Assembly: GCA_900547005.1 (NCBI GenBank)
Contig: URER01000045.1
Span: 1-20,588 of the forward strand
Source: an uncultured Prevotella sp.
GTDB taxonomy: Bacteria; Bacteroidota; Bacteroidia; Bacteroidales; Bacteroidaceae
Length of the DNA stretch: 20,588 nt
Reading direction: 5' to 3'
The first letter of the stretch is position 1. Every line of letters begins with the position of its first letter. This document shows positions 1-7,009 of the stretch, piece by piece. The translations under genes and the position numbers were made by a program. The notes under the pieces were generated by a model that ran no database searches, was not told the origin of the DNA, and saw only the letters and a program-made list of their open reading frames with translations.

Positions 1-49
1 GAGAATTTATTCTCGTATTGCCGAGTGCAGCTTATCTTATGCAAAGATA
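1..49 (-). repeat. Dispersed promoter repeat, copy A (cut by left edge)
   Basis: Read on the minus strand, this segment has a -7 box TATCTTTG (42-49), the shared stretch GCATAAGATAAGCTGCACT, a CGGCAA motif (18-23) and the palindrome GAGAAT-TT-ATTCTC (1-14). The same parts occur at 8050-8123 (minus) and 15545-15618 (plus) with the same spacing: the palindrome centre lies 41.5 bp from the first base of the -7 box in all three. The second -7 box of the element would fall left of the window. The orientation predicts a minus-strand gene starting just outside the left edge. Confidence 0.75.
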
Positions 50-283
50 ATGCAAGTAGGGGGAAGGACAAAATAATTAACAAGGTATTTTGCATTGGCA
101 GAAATCTTTACAAGTATTCCTCTCAGAATTGCGATTTTTCAAACGAAACTTCATTCGTTCTCAAAAACGCGAAAATAGGGCATTTTGCGTTATTTTTAGG
201 TAAGTCTTTGGTAGTCAGAGGTTTATCCCATTTTCTTTTGTTTTTGGCCCTTTTAGAACGCGTTTTGGGGCTCGTTATTTTGC

Positions 284-298
284 AACGGAGGCTCCGTT
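284..298. repeat. Palindrome AACGGAG-G-CTCCGTT
   Basis: Two perfect 7-bp arms around one base. The arm sequence AACGGAG recurs at 306-312 and 481-487, the latter followed by an almost complete second arm. Repeated arms suggest a small repetitive extragenic palindrome rather than chance. Confidence 0.5.
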
Positions 299-480
299 AG
301 ACGCCAACGGAGCCACTTTTGGCCTTCAAAACCTATCCCGTTGCATTCCAAAACGGCCTCAAACAGGCTCTAAAAGTGCCACTTTTGAAAGCTAACAAAC
401 GTTAAATTGGGCAAAAATGGCATTTTCCTGTGTTTTCCCAGGTGTAAATTTTCGACAAAAATCGACCCGTATTTTTTTCT

Positions 481-495
481 AACGGAGCCTCCGTC
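481..495. repeat. Near-palindrome AACGGAG-C-CTCCGTC
   Basis: Second copy of the 7-1-7 palindrome of 284-298, with a changed central base and one mismatch at the last position. Confidence 0.45.
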
Positions 496-760
496 GCAGT
501 TTTGAGTCGTGAATTTTGAGTTGGGAGTTGGGACTTTTGAGGTGGAAAAATCATCGCAAATGAGTAACGAGACCATTATTTAACAAAAGTTGACGCAAAA
601 GAAAATGTAAAGACTTTTTACGAATTACGGTTTGAAGGGGAGGTTCTGTCTTTATGTTAGAATTCTTTTATATCTTGCCCCCTCTTAGTGGCTAACCTTG
701 TGAGAATTAATTACTTCTATCTTCAAAAGATGGCGGTTTTTACAAAAAAAACCAAATAAA

Positions 761-792
761 TTTTCGTATAACACCAAAAAACACTACCTTTG
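761..792 (+). promoter_or_regulatory. Promoter for the HU-family gene
   Basis: TACCTTTG (785-792) fits the Bacteroidota -7 consensus TAnnTTTG. TTTT (761-764) lies 20 bp upstream at the -33 position. The leader to the ATG at 849 would be about 50 nt and ends in AT-rich sequence with GGATAA before the start. Confidence 0.65.
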
Positions 793-848
793 CATTCCGT
801 TACAAATGACTAATTTCATCAAAGTAAATATATATAGGATAAACAGCA

Positions 849-1130
849 ATGACAAAAGCAGATATTATTAACGAAATCACCATTAATACCGGCATCGCGA
901 AAAAGGACGTTACTGTTATTGTGGAATCTTTCATGGATGCTATAAAGGACAGCCTTCTCGATAGGAAAGAAAATGTCTATTTGCGTGGATTCGGTAGCTT
1001 TATCGTAAAACATAGAGCCGAGAAAACAGCTCGTAACATCTCTAAAAACACAACTATTGTCATAGGTGCGCATGACTTTCCGGCATTCAAACCGGCAAAG
1101 AGCTTTGTCGAGAAAATGAAGGGTGAGTAG
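849..1130 (+). CDS. HU-family DNA-binding protein
   Basis: Small basic nucleoid protein of the HU/IHF superfamily, binding and bending DNA as a dimer. At 93 residues it has the usual length. The N-terminal helices (about 2-40, starting TKADIINEI) are followed by the signature segment LRGFGSFIVKHRAEKTARN (about 45-63), the flexible beta arm, and FPAFKPAKSF near the C-terminus, the typical HU ending. The ATG is preceded by an A-rich stretch with GGATAA and by a good Bacteroidota promoter. It lies upstream of a 29-residue basic ORF and RNase G/E on the same strand, an arrangement I remember as common in Bacteroidota. HU and IHF subunits cannot be told apart here. Confidence 0.93.
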   Translation: MTKADIINEITINTGIAKKDVTVIVESFMDAIKDSLLDRKENVYLRGFGSFIVKHRAEKTARNISKNTTIVIGAHDFPAFKPAKSFVEKMKGE

Positions 1131-1202
1131 TCTTTGGTGAAATTGCGCGTATCATAGAGAACTAATTAATATACAGTATAAACTAATTAAAATTTTTAAG
1201 CT

Positions 1203-1292
1203 ATGCCAAACGGAAAGAAGAAAAAAGGACACAAGATGGCTACGCACAAGCGTAAAAAGAGATTAAGAAAGAACAGACATAAGAGCAAATAA
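1203..1292 (+). CDS. 29-residue very basic protein, mS38/COX24 (AURKAIP1)-like
   Basis: The frame from ATG 1203 to TAA 1292 encodes 29 residues, roughly half Lys or Arg plus three His, with the core MATHKRKKRLRKNRHKSK. This resembles the short AURKAIP1/COX24-domain proteins that Bacteroidota carry, whose mitochondrial relative mS38 is a small-subunit ribosomal protein. That link is from memory and was not searched. It sits 72 bp after the HU-family gene and 112 bp before RNase G/E, all on the plus strand. The composition suggests RNA or ribosome binding. Many gene callers would miss it because of its length. Coding status is supported by composition, position and a plausible start in AAGCT-ATG; there is no strong Shine-Dalgarno sequence. 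Confidence 0.8.
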   Translation: MPNGKKKKGHKMATHKRKKRLRKNRHKSK

Positions 1293-1313
1293 GCAAGCTC
1301 TTGACTGTTTTTT
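1281..1313 (+). terminator. Weak hairpin plus U-run after the 29-residue gene
   Basis: AAGAGC (1281-1286) pairs with GCTCTT (1297-1302), followed by GACTG and six Ts (1308-1313). The stem overlaps the 3' end of the small gene. It is short and the T-run is offset, so it may only partly end transcription. Confidence 0.4.
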
Positions 1314-1314
1314 C

Positions 1315-1377
1315 AGAACCACGGACAATGCGGATTATATATAGTGTGTGAAAACATTAATCCGGCTCCGTGGTTTC
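1315..1377 (+). promoter_or_regulatory. Long stem-loop in the RNase G/E leader
   Basis: Outer arms AACCACGGA (1317-1325) and TCCGTGGTT (1367-1375) pair perfectly. Inner arms CGGATTA (1331-1337) and TAATCCG (1358-1364) also pair perfectly, giving a two-tier stem around a 20-nt AU-rich loop. It ends 27 nt before the RNase G/E start and has no T-run after it, so it looks more like a leader structure than a terminator. By analogy with the E. coli rne leader it could mediate feedback on the enzyme's own mRNA; this is inference. Confidence 0.6.
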
Positions 1378-1404
1378 TGTTTGAATTGAGTAAAGTATTT
1401 GGAA

Positions 1405-2979
1405 ATGACGAGCGAACTGATTATCGATGCCCAACAGAAAGACATCTCTATCGCGTTGCTCGAAGACAAAAAGCTGGTGGAATACCAGCATGAGCTGCGC
1501 GAGGCGTCATTCTCGGTGGGAAACATCTATTTGGCAAAGGTGAAGAAACTGATGCCGGGGCTTAACGCCTGTTTTGTGGATGTTGGTTATGAACGCGACG
1601 CCTTTCTGCACTTTCTTGACTTAGGCAGTCAATTCGACTCTTATGTAAAGTATCTGAAACAGGTACAAAGCGACAGGAAACGGCTTTATCCCATCACTAA
1701 GGCAACACGTCTGCCCGATATGAAAAAAGATGGAAGCGTGCAGAACTCGCTGTCTGTCGGACAGGAAATATTGGTGCAGATAGTAAAAGAACCCATTTCC
1801 ACCAAAGGCCCGCGCCTGACCGGCGAATTGTCGTTTGCGGGACGTTATTTGGTGCTTATACCATTTAATGATAAAGTTTCCGTTTCCTCAAAAATCAAAA
1901 GCGGCGAGGAGCGCGCACGCCTGAAGCAGCTCGTTCAGAGCATCTGCCCAAAGAATTTCGGTGTAATTGTCCGCACCGTGGCAGAGGGAAAAAGGGTGGC
2001 CGAACTCGATGCGGAAATGAAAGTCCTCCTTAAACGGTGGAACGATTCCATAACGAAGGTGCAGAAGGCACAGAAGTTGCCGCAGCTCGTGTTTGAAGAG
2101 ACCGGGCGCGCCGTGGCTATGTTGCGCGACCTTTTCAACCCGACTTATGAGAATATCTACGTGAATGACGAGGAGATATGCACGGCCGTGCGCCACTATG
2201 TTTCTCTAATAGCCCCTGAAAAGGCGGGCATAGTGAAGCTCTATGACGGCAAAGTGCCTATCTTCGACAATTTCGATGTGTCAAAGCAGTTGAAGTCCGG
2301 TTTCGGAAAGACTGTGAATTATAAGCATGGCGCTTATATGATTATAGAGCATACGGAAGCAATGCACGTCGTTGACGTAAATAGCGGAAACCGCTCTAAA
2401 AAGGAGAACGGACAGGAACAAAACGCGCTTGAAACCAATTTGGGGGCTGCCGATGAACTCGCGCGCCAGCTCAGGTTGCGTGATATGGGTGGCATTATCG
2501 TGGTGGATTTCATCGATATGCACCTTGCGGAAGACCGGCAGATGTTGTATGAGCGTATGTGCAAGAATATGCAGAAAGACCGTGCGCGCCATAACATATT
2601 GCCATTGAGCAAGTTCGGCCTCATGCAGATAACACGTCAGCGCGTGCGTCCGGTAATGGACGTTAAAGTGGAGGAAACCTGTCCTACTTGTTTCGGAAGT
2701 GGAAAGATTAAAGCAAGTATTCTTTTCACCGACCAATTAGAGTCGAAGATCTGTAATTTAGTCAATAAGATTGGCGTTAAGAAATTCTATTTGCACGTCC
2801 ATCCATACGTTGCGGCCTATATCAATCAGGGCTTTATATCCCTGAAACGCAGGTGGCAGATGAAGTATGGACTCGGATTGCAGATAATCCCCTCGCAGAA
2901 ACTCGGATTCTTGCAGTATGAGTTCTATGACTCAAGCAGGCAATTCATTGATATGCAGGAGGAGATAGAGACAAAATAA
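1405..2979 (+). CDS. rng: Ribonuclease G/E family endoribonuclease
   Basis: Endoribonuclease of the RNase E/G family, cutting single-stranded AU-rich RNA in mRNA decay and rRNA maturation. I place the start at ATG 1405 (MTSELIIDAQQ, 524 residues); the frame could open two codons earlier at TTG 1399, but the ATG version matches the family's N-terminus as I recall it. The S1 domain lies at about 35-125. The DNase I-like catalytic part contains VVDVNSGNRS (Asp324) and IIVVDFIDM (Asp368/Asp371), matching the two Mg-binding aspartates of RNase E. CPTCFGSG (Cys426/Cys429) is the zinc-link motif. A small C-terminal domain follows, with no RNase E-type degradosome tail, so RNase G-like is the better name. 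A long stem-loop lies in the leader and a strong terminator follows. Confidence 0.95.
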   Translation: MTSELIIDAQQKDISIALLEDKKLVEYQHELREASFSVGNIYLAKVKKLMPGLNACFVDVGYERDAFLHFLDLGSQFDSYVKYLKQVQSDRKRLYPITKATRLPDMKKDGSVQNSLSVGQEILVQIVKEPISTKGPRLTGELSFAGRYLVLIPFNDKVSVSSKIKSGEERARLKQLVQSICPKNFGVIVRTVAEGKRVAELDAEMKVLLKRWNDSITKVQKAQKLPQLVFEETGRAVAMLRDLFNPTYENIYVNDEEICTAVRHYVSLIAPEKAGIVKLYDGKVPIFDNFDVSKQLKSGFGKTVNYKHGAYMIIEHTEAMHVVDVNSGNRSKKENGQEQNALETNLGAADELARQLRLRDMGGIIVVDFIDMHLAEDRQMLYERMCKNMQKDRARHNILPLSKFGLMQITRQRVRPVMDVKVEETCPTCFGSGKIKASILFTDQLESKICNLVNKIGVKKFYLHVHPYVAAYINQGFISLKRRWQMKYGLGLQIIPSQKLGFLQYEFYDSSRQFIDMQEEIETK

Positions 2980-3030
2980 AGAGAAGAGGAGAAACGGCAG
3001 GAAGGCGCGTTTCTCCTCTTCTCTTTTTCT
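2980..3030 (+). terminator. Strong intrinsic terminator of rng
   Basis: Sixteen-bp perfect arms AGAGAAGAGGAGAAAC (2980-2995) and GTTTCTCCTCTTCTCT (3009-3024), a 13-nt loop and a T-rich tail. The stem begins directly after the rng stop codon. Confidence 0.92.
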
Positions 3031-3164
3031 TATGTTTAATTTGGGTGACTTATTTACCAATATGAAATGATATATCCGATTAGCAAAATGTACAAGTATG
3101 GCCTGCCGTCGGCTTCGTATGGCTGCATTGCGTGCTCGTGGCAGACAAAAAATGATACCCAAAA

Positions 3165-3196
3165 TTAGGTAATGTCAAAAAATAATAGTAATTTTG
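3165..3196 (+). promoter_or_regulatory. Promoter of the NifU-like/GGGtGRT pair
   Basis: TAATTTTG (3189-3196) fits the -7 consensus; TTAG (3165-3168) lies 20 bp upstream at the -33 position. The leader would be about 55 nt, very AT-rich, with AAGGAAT just before the ATG at 3260. Confidence 0.55.
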
Positions 3197-3259
3197 CGGT
3201 AATTAAAAAAGATTGGATATATATAATCAATATTTTCATTATAAATAAATTTAAGGAAT

Positions 3260-3961
3260 ATGATTTATTCTAAGGAAGTAGACAACATGTGCGTTGTCGC
3301 AAAAGGTCCTAACCACGGACCGGCTCCAATTCCTGAAGAGGGAAAATGGATTCAGGCTAAGGAGATTAAAGATATCTCCGGTTATACTCACGGTGTGGGT
3401 TGGTGTGCTCCCCAGCAGGGTGCTTGCAAGCTCTCTCTGAATATCAAGGAGGGCGTTATCCAGGAAGCTCTTGTTGAGACAATCGGATGTACAGGTATGA
3501 CACACTCTGCCGCTATGGCATCAGAGATACTTCCGGGAAAGACAATACTTGAGGCTTTGAACACTGACCTCGTATGCGACGCTATCAATACAGCTATGCG
3601 CGAGCTCTTCCTCCAGATTGTTTACGGACGTAGCCAGAGTGCTTTCTCTGAAGGCGGACTCGTAATCGGTGCAGGTCTTGAGGACCTCGGTAAGGGTCTC
3701 CGCAGCCAGACTGGTACTCTTTATGGTACTGTTGCTAAGGGAACACGTTACCTTGAACTTACTGAGGGATACATCACAAAGCAGTTCCTTGACAAGGACA
3801 GCCAGGTTTGTGGTTACGAATATGTTCACCTCGGCAAGATGATGGAGGCTATTAAGAACGGTATGGACGCTAACGAGGCGGTTAAGAAGTTCACCGGTTC
3901 TTACGGACGCACCACAGCCGAGCAGGGAGTTGTTAAAGCTATTGACCCACGTAAAGAATAA
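3260..3961 (+). CDS. NifU/IscU-like iron-sulfur cluster scaffold protein
   Basis: A 233-residue protein whose first half resembles the NifU/IscU scaffold fold on which Fe-S clusters are built. Cysteines at 49 (GWCAPQQGAC), 56, 77 (IGCTGMTHSAAMASE) and 106 (DLVCDAINTAM) are in the places expected for cluster ligands; the GC-x-x-x-T/S-AA-AS segment is the family hallmark. The second half (about 125-233) is not part of classical IscU. The start at 3260 is supported by AAGGAAT upstream. It is followed after 14 bp by the GGGtGRT gene, with GGAGACAC as ribosome-binding site, so the two are co-transcribed. No cysteine desulfurase or other SUF/ISC gene is nearby, so this pair is probably not the housekeeping system. 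Codons look biased as in abundant proteins (many GGT, CGT, AAG). Confidence 0.88.
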   Translation: MIYSKEVDNMCVVAKGPNHGPAPIPEEGKWIQAKEIKDISGYTHGVGWCAPQQGACKLSLNIKEGVIQEALVETIGCTGMTHSAAMASEILPGKTILEALNTDLVCDAINTAMRELFLQIVYGRSQSAFSEGGLVIGAGLEDLGKGLRSQTGTLYGTVAKGTRYLELTEGYITKQFLDKDSQVCGYEYVHLGKMMEAIKNGMDANEAVKKFTGSYGRTTAEQGVVKAIDPRKE

Positions 3962-3975
3962 GGAGACACAAGAAT

Positions 3976-4989
3976 ATGATTAGAAAAGTTAGTTTTGAGA
4001 GCCAGGAGCGTCGTATCAATCAGGTACTTGCAGCTCTGAAAGAGAATGGTATCAACAGCATCGAAGAGGCTAATCAGATTTGCGAGGACGCAGGTGTTGA
4101 CCCTTATCAGATGTGTGAGGACACACAGCGTATCTGTTTTGAGAATGCAAAGTGGGCTTACGTATGCGGTGCCGCTATCGCAATTAAGAAAGGTGTGAAG
4201 AACGCTGCCGAGGCTGCTGAGGCTATCGGTATCGGTTTGCAGAGCTTCTGTATTCCGGGTTCTGTTGCTGACGACCGTAAGGTTGGTCTCGGCCACGGTA
4301 ATCTTGCAGCTCGTTTGCTCCGTGAGGAGACCGAGTGCTTCGCTTTCCTTGCTGGTCATGAGTCTTTTGCTGCCGCTGAGGGAGCTATCAAGATTGCAGA
4401 GATGGCAAACAAGGTACGTCAGAAGCCGCTCCGCGTTATCCTTAACGGACTCGGCAAGGACGCTGCTATGATTATCAGCCGTATCAACGGTTTCACATAC
4501 GTACAGACGCAGTTCGACTATGCTACTGGCGAGGTGAACGTTGTAAAGGAGGTTCCTTACTCAGACGGTCCGCGCGCAAAGGTTAAGTGCTACGGTGCAG
4601 ACGACGTTCGTGAGGGCGTAGCTATCCTTTGGAAGGAGAACGTAGACGTATCTATTACCGGTAACTCTACAAACCCGACACGTTTCCAGCATCCTGTTGC
4701 AGGTACTTATAAGAAGGAGCGTGTATTGGCAGGTAAGCCTTACTTCTCAGTTGCTTCTGGTGGCGGTACAGGCCGTACACTTCACCCGGACAACATGGCA
4801 GCAGGTCCTGCATCATACGGTATGACTGATACTCTCGGCCGTATGCACTCTGACGCTCAGTTCGCAGGTTCTTCTTCTGTTCCTGCTCACGTTGAGATGA
4901 TGGGCTTCCTCGGTATCGGTAACAACCCGATGGTTGGTGCTACTGTTGCTATTGCAGTTGAGGTTGACCTTAAATTGAACAGAAAGTAA
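3976..4989 (+). CDS. GGGtGRT family protein, function unknown
   Basis: A 337-residue member of the family named after its GGGTGRT motif, here at 262-268 inside SVASGGGTGRTLHPDNMA. To my knowledge the biochemical function is undescribed. A glycine-rich motif followed by R-T and H-P-D could bind a nucleotide or phosphate, which is inference. It has seven cysteines (36, 47, 54, 64, 92, 121, 205), several of them clustered at 36-64, compatible with metal or Fe-S binding. There is no signal peptide or membrane segment, so it is cytoplasmic. It is the second gene of the pair with the NifU-like scaffold, and the two are known to co-occur. The start follows a good GGAG ribosome-binding site and a strong terminator follows the stop. 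Codon bias suggests high expression. Confidence 0.9.
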   Translation: MIRKVSFESQERRINQVLAALKENGINSIEEANQICEDAGVDPYQMCEDTQRICFENAKWAYVCGAAIAIKKGVKNAAEAAEAIGIGLQSFCIPGSVADDRKVGLGHGNLAARLLREETECFAFLAGHESFAAAEGAIKIAEMANKVRQKPLRVILNGLGKDAAMIISRINGFTYVQTQFDYATGEVNVVKEVPYSDGPRAKVKCYGADDVREGVAILWKENVDVSITGNSTNPTRFQHPVAGTYKKERVLAGKPYFSVASGGGTGRTLHPDNMAAGPASYGMTDTLGRMHSDAQFAGSSSVPAHVEMMGFLGIGNNPMVGATVAIAVEVDLKLNRK

Positions 4990-4994
4990 ATTCT

Positions 4995-5016
4995 CCGGTC
5001 TTTTAATTAAAGACTG
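4995..5016 (+). promoter_or_regulatory. Small hairpin after the GGGtGRT gene
   Basis: CCGGTCTTT (4995-5003) can pair with AAAGACTGG (5009-5017, one G-T pair) around a short AT loop. It lies between the stop codon and the main terminator and may protect the mRNA 3' end. Confidence 0.35.
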
Positions 5017-5030
5017 GGATGCTATATAAG

Positions 5031-5069
5031 AGAGGACTTTTCCATTAAGGGGAGAGTCCTCTTTTTTTT
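5031..5069 (+). terminator. Intrinsic terminator of the GGGtGRT pair
   Basis: AGAGGACT (5031-5038) pairs with AGTCCTCT (5055-5062) around a 16-nt loop, followed by a run of Ts to 5069. Confidence 0.9.
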
Positions 5070-5081
5070 AGTTATAGTTTC

Positions 5082-5113
5082 TTTTCAAAACTCAGAATAT
5101 TGTTGTAACTTTG
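5082..5113 (+). promoter_or_regulatory. Promoter of the T9SS plug gene
   Basis: TAACTTTG (5106-5113) fits the -7 consensus, with TTTT (5082-5085) 20 bp upstream. The leader would be only about 13-15 nt. Confidence 0.6.
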
Positions 5114-5132
5114 CGTCTGTAAATATATTAGA

Positions 5133-6395
5133 ATGATAAATCTCCATTTTTGTATCAAGATATTTGTCAGTTGTATTTGTCTGATTATCGCTAATGTGGT
5201 GCGGGCGCAGCGTAACGAGATTATCAACGACCGCATCCAGTCCTTGCAAGTGGTGGCTAATGGCGATTGGCTGTCTCTGCCTGTCATGGAACTTGGCAAC
5301 GGTTATGTTGACATCGACTTCGATGATATGTCGCATGAATACCGCCGTTACGTCTACAAACTGGAGCATTGCGAAGCCGATTGGACCGTATCGGAGGACA
5401 TATTCGAGAGTGATTACTGCGAAGGATTCGCCGATGGGAACACTATTGACGATGTGGAGAAGTCTCTGATGACAAATACTTTGTACACGCATTACAGTCT
5501 ACGGATTCCCAATTCGAGGTGCAAACCGAAGCTGAGCGGCAACTATCGCATCACCATCTACGATGACAATGACGATGGCAAGGAAGTGCTCCGGGCCTGT
5601 TTCTTTGTCATCGAGCCGGCCACAAGGCAGATGGGAGTGGGGCTGAGCGTCTCTACAAATACCGATATAGACATAAACAACTCGCATCAGCAGGTGTCCA
5701 TGAAGCTGAATTATGGTAATCTATACCGCGTTACGAACCCGCAGGAGCAGTTGAAGACTGTCGTTCTGCAAAACAGCCGATGGGATAATGCCCGATGGAA
5801 CGCCAAACCGCAGTTCATAAACCTTGACGGACTGGTTTGGAATCATAACCGCGACTACATCTTCGAGGCTGGAAACGAATACCGCAAGTTCGAGATTCTC
5901 AGCACAGATGTCGCTTCTATGGGCATCGACAACATCTCATGGGACGGCAGCCAGTATCACGCCTATCCTTTTCTGGCCCTTCCACGCCCCAATTATCTTT
6001 ATGATGAGGATGCCAATGGAGCTTTCCTGATACGCAACAGCGACAATATCGAGAACGATACCCAGAGCGATTACATGATGGTGCATTTCCAATTGAAAAG
6101 TCCTAAGGTTGCGAACGGCCGGATATATGTCAACGGAGCATGGACAAACGACCGCTTCCTGCCACGTTACGAGATGGTTTATGATGACGCGGCACAGATG
6201 TATGAGACCCAAGTACTTATGAAACTCGGCTATTATTCCTATCAGTTCCTTCTCGTGGATAATAGCGGACGCGCCCGCGTCTTGCCCTCGGAAGGCAGCT
6301 TCTATCAGACCGAGAACAACTATCAGGCATTTATTTATTTCAAGGAACAAGGCGGACGCACCGACCGGCTTGTCGGATATACGCAGACAAAATAG
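5133..6395 (+). CDS. Type IX secretion system plug protein (DUF5103)
   Basis: A 420-residue exported protein of the DUF5103 family, described in Flavobacterium as the plug that closes the periplasmic side of the SprA translocon of T9SS. Residues 1-26 are a signal peptide: a hydrophobic stretch FVSCICLIIA followed by the cleavage-like VRA-Q. The rest is beta-rich and soluble, with the family features QYHAYPFLALPRPNY (about 273-287) and a C-terminal Ig-like part (YVNGAWTN, GYYSYQFLLVDNSG). The length is as expected. It is transcribed alone from its own promoter and converges on the SprT-like gene, with 20 bp between the stops. The link to T9SS fits the likely T9SS cargo at 13834-15486. Family assignment is from recognition, not a search. 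Confidence 0.85.
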   Translation: MINLHFCIKIFVSCICLIIANVVRAQRNEIINDRIQSLQVVANGDWLSLPVMELGNGYVDIDFDDMSHEYRRYVYKLEHCEADWTVSEDIFESDYCEGFADGNTIDDVEKSLMTNTLYTHYSLRIPNSRCKPKLSGNYRITIYDDNDDGKEVLRACFFVIEPATRQMGVGLSVSTNTDIDINNSHQQVSMKLNYGNLYRVTNPQEQLKTVVLQNSRWDNARWNAKPQFINLDGLVWNHNRDYIFEAGNEYRKFEILSTDVASMGIDNISWDGSQYHAYPFLALPRPNYLYDEDANGAFLIRNSDNIENDTQSDYMMVHFQLKSPKVANGRIYVNGAWTNDRFLPRYEMVYDDAAQMYETQVLMKLGYYSYQFLLVDNSGRARVLPSEGSFYQTENNYQAFIYFKEQGGRTDRLVGYTQTK

Positions 6396-6415
6396 TCCGA
6401 AAAGAATTTGAAACG

Positions 6416-6805
6416 TTACGTCATAGGCTTCAATTTCGCCCCTCTATGCGACACGACGATATGGCGTGAGAACTTCTCGTTTATGGCTTTCATCATCTGA
6501 CGGAACAGTTTGCCGTGCGGAGACGTATCTTTCAAGCCGTTATACAATATATAATAATGTATCATTTCGTGGATGATGGTGTCCTCAAGCAAGCTCTCCG
6601 ACAACTCATAACGGGCACTTATACACAGCTTGAAATCTGAAATCACGACCTTGCCGTACCACGTCCGTTTTCTCTTATATGTTACCGCACCAAGATAAGT
6701 CTTTGCCTTACTGACGCGAATGACAGGCAACGGCAATGCGCCCCCAAACATCTGTTTGTTGAAAACTTCAAATCTGTCCTTTATATATTGTACCGTTATA
6801 TCCAT
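6416..6805 (-). CDS. SprT-like zinc metalloprotease domain protein
   Basis: A 129-residue protein with the SprT-like metallopeptidase signature HEMIH (79-83) and a third likely zinc ligand His97 in SPHGKLFRQMM. The family includes E. coli SprT and the Spartan protease; bacterial substrates are mostly unknown. There is no signal peptide, so it is cytoplasmic. The protein ends about 30 residues after the third ligand, so the C-terminal beta-strand extension I remember in some Bacteroides homologues appears absent. The start is the ATG at 6803-6805 (MDITVQYIKDRF). Another ATG ten bases upstream is out of frame. It lies downstream of the rubrerythrin gene on the same strand, separated by a hairpin, and is convergent with the plug gene. 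Confidence 0.85.
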   Translation of the reverse strand: MDITVQYIKDRFEVFNKQMFGGALPLPVIRVSKAKTYLGAVTYKRKRTWYGKVVISDFKLCISARYELSESLLEDTIIHEMIHYYILYNGLKDTSPHGKLFRQMMKAINEKFSRHIVVSHRGAKLKPMT

Positions 6806-6872
6806 TTTCCATCACGAATAAAGTCTTGGGAACAAACAATCATCACCCCGACACACACTTCCGCCACATCAT

Positions 6873-6939
6873 AAAAAGCTATAGATTCTCAGTCTGCATG
6901 ATTATTACAATCAAAGCGACAAAGAATCTATAGCTTTTT
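6873..6939 (-). terminator. 17-bp inverted repeat, terminator of rubrerythrin
   Basis: Perfect arms AAAAAGCTATAGATTCT (6873-6889) and AGAATCTATAGCTTTTT (6923-6939) enclose a 33-nt loop. The arms end in A5/T5 so it could stop transcription in both directions. It lies about 70 nt past the rubrerythrin stop. The loop is unusually long and contains its own small palindrome TGATT-ATTAC-AATCA (6899-6913). Confidence 0.75.
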
Positions 6940-7009
6940 ATTTTATCCCCGCACTGTGAAACAGCGCGCGATATCCATTTTGGCGAATACTTTCACCGCG
7001 TCATTTGGA

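Larger units (their letters stand above)
50..760. other. Non-coding intergenic region, AT-rich with palindromes
   Basis: I see no believable gene in this stretch of about 700 bases. The open frames here are short, start with poor context and resemble no family I know. It contains a perfect palindrome AACGGAG-G-CTCCGTT (284-298), a lone AACGGAG (306-312), a near-copy AACGGAG-C-CTCCGTC (481-495) and a short palindrome AAAAGTGCCACTTTT (372-386). It may be decayed or structured DNA; I cannot assign a role. Confidence 0.6.

Noticed and set aside
25..300. 91-residue open frame on the plus strand at the left edge
   Set aside because: It starts with GTG inside promoter repeat copy A, runs through a palindrome, and has no family resemblance. 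Likely non-coding.
370..576. 68-residue minus-strand frame in the left non-coding region
   Set aside because: Low-complexity AT-rich sequence over a palindrome, no promoter or recognisable domain.
3031..3164. Small gene between the rng terminator and the NifU-like promoter
   Set aside because: Only short frames without motif; a GC-richer patch at about 3100-3145 has no recognisable product.
6899..6913. Second PerR box in the loop of the 6873-6939 hairpin
   Set aside because: It shares ATTATTACAA with the perR operator, but its symmetry axis is different and one pair is mismatched; not a convincing operator.
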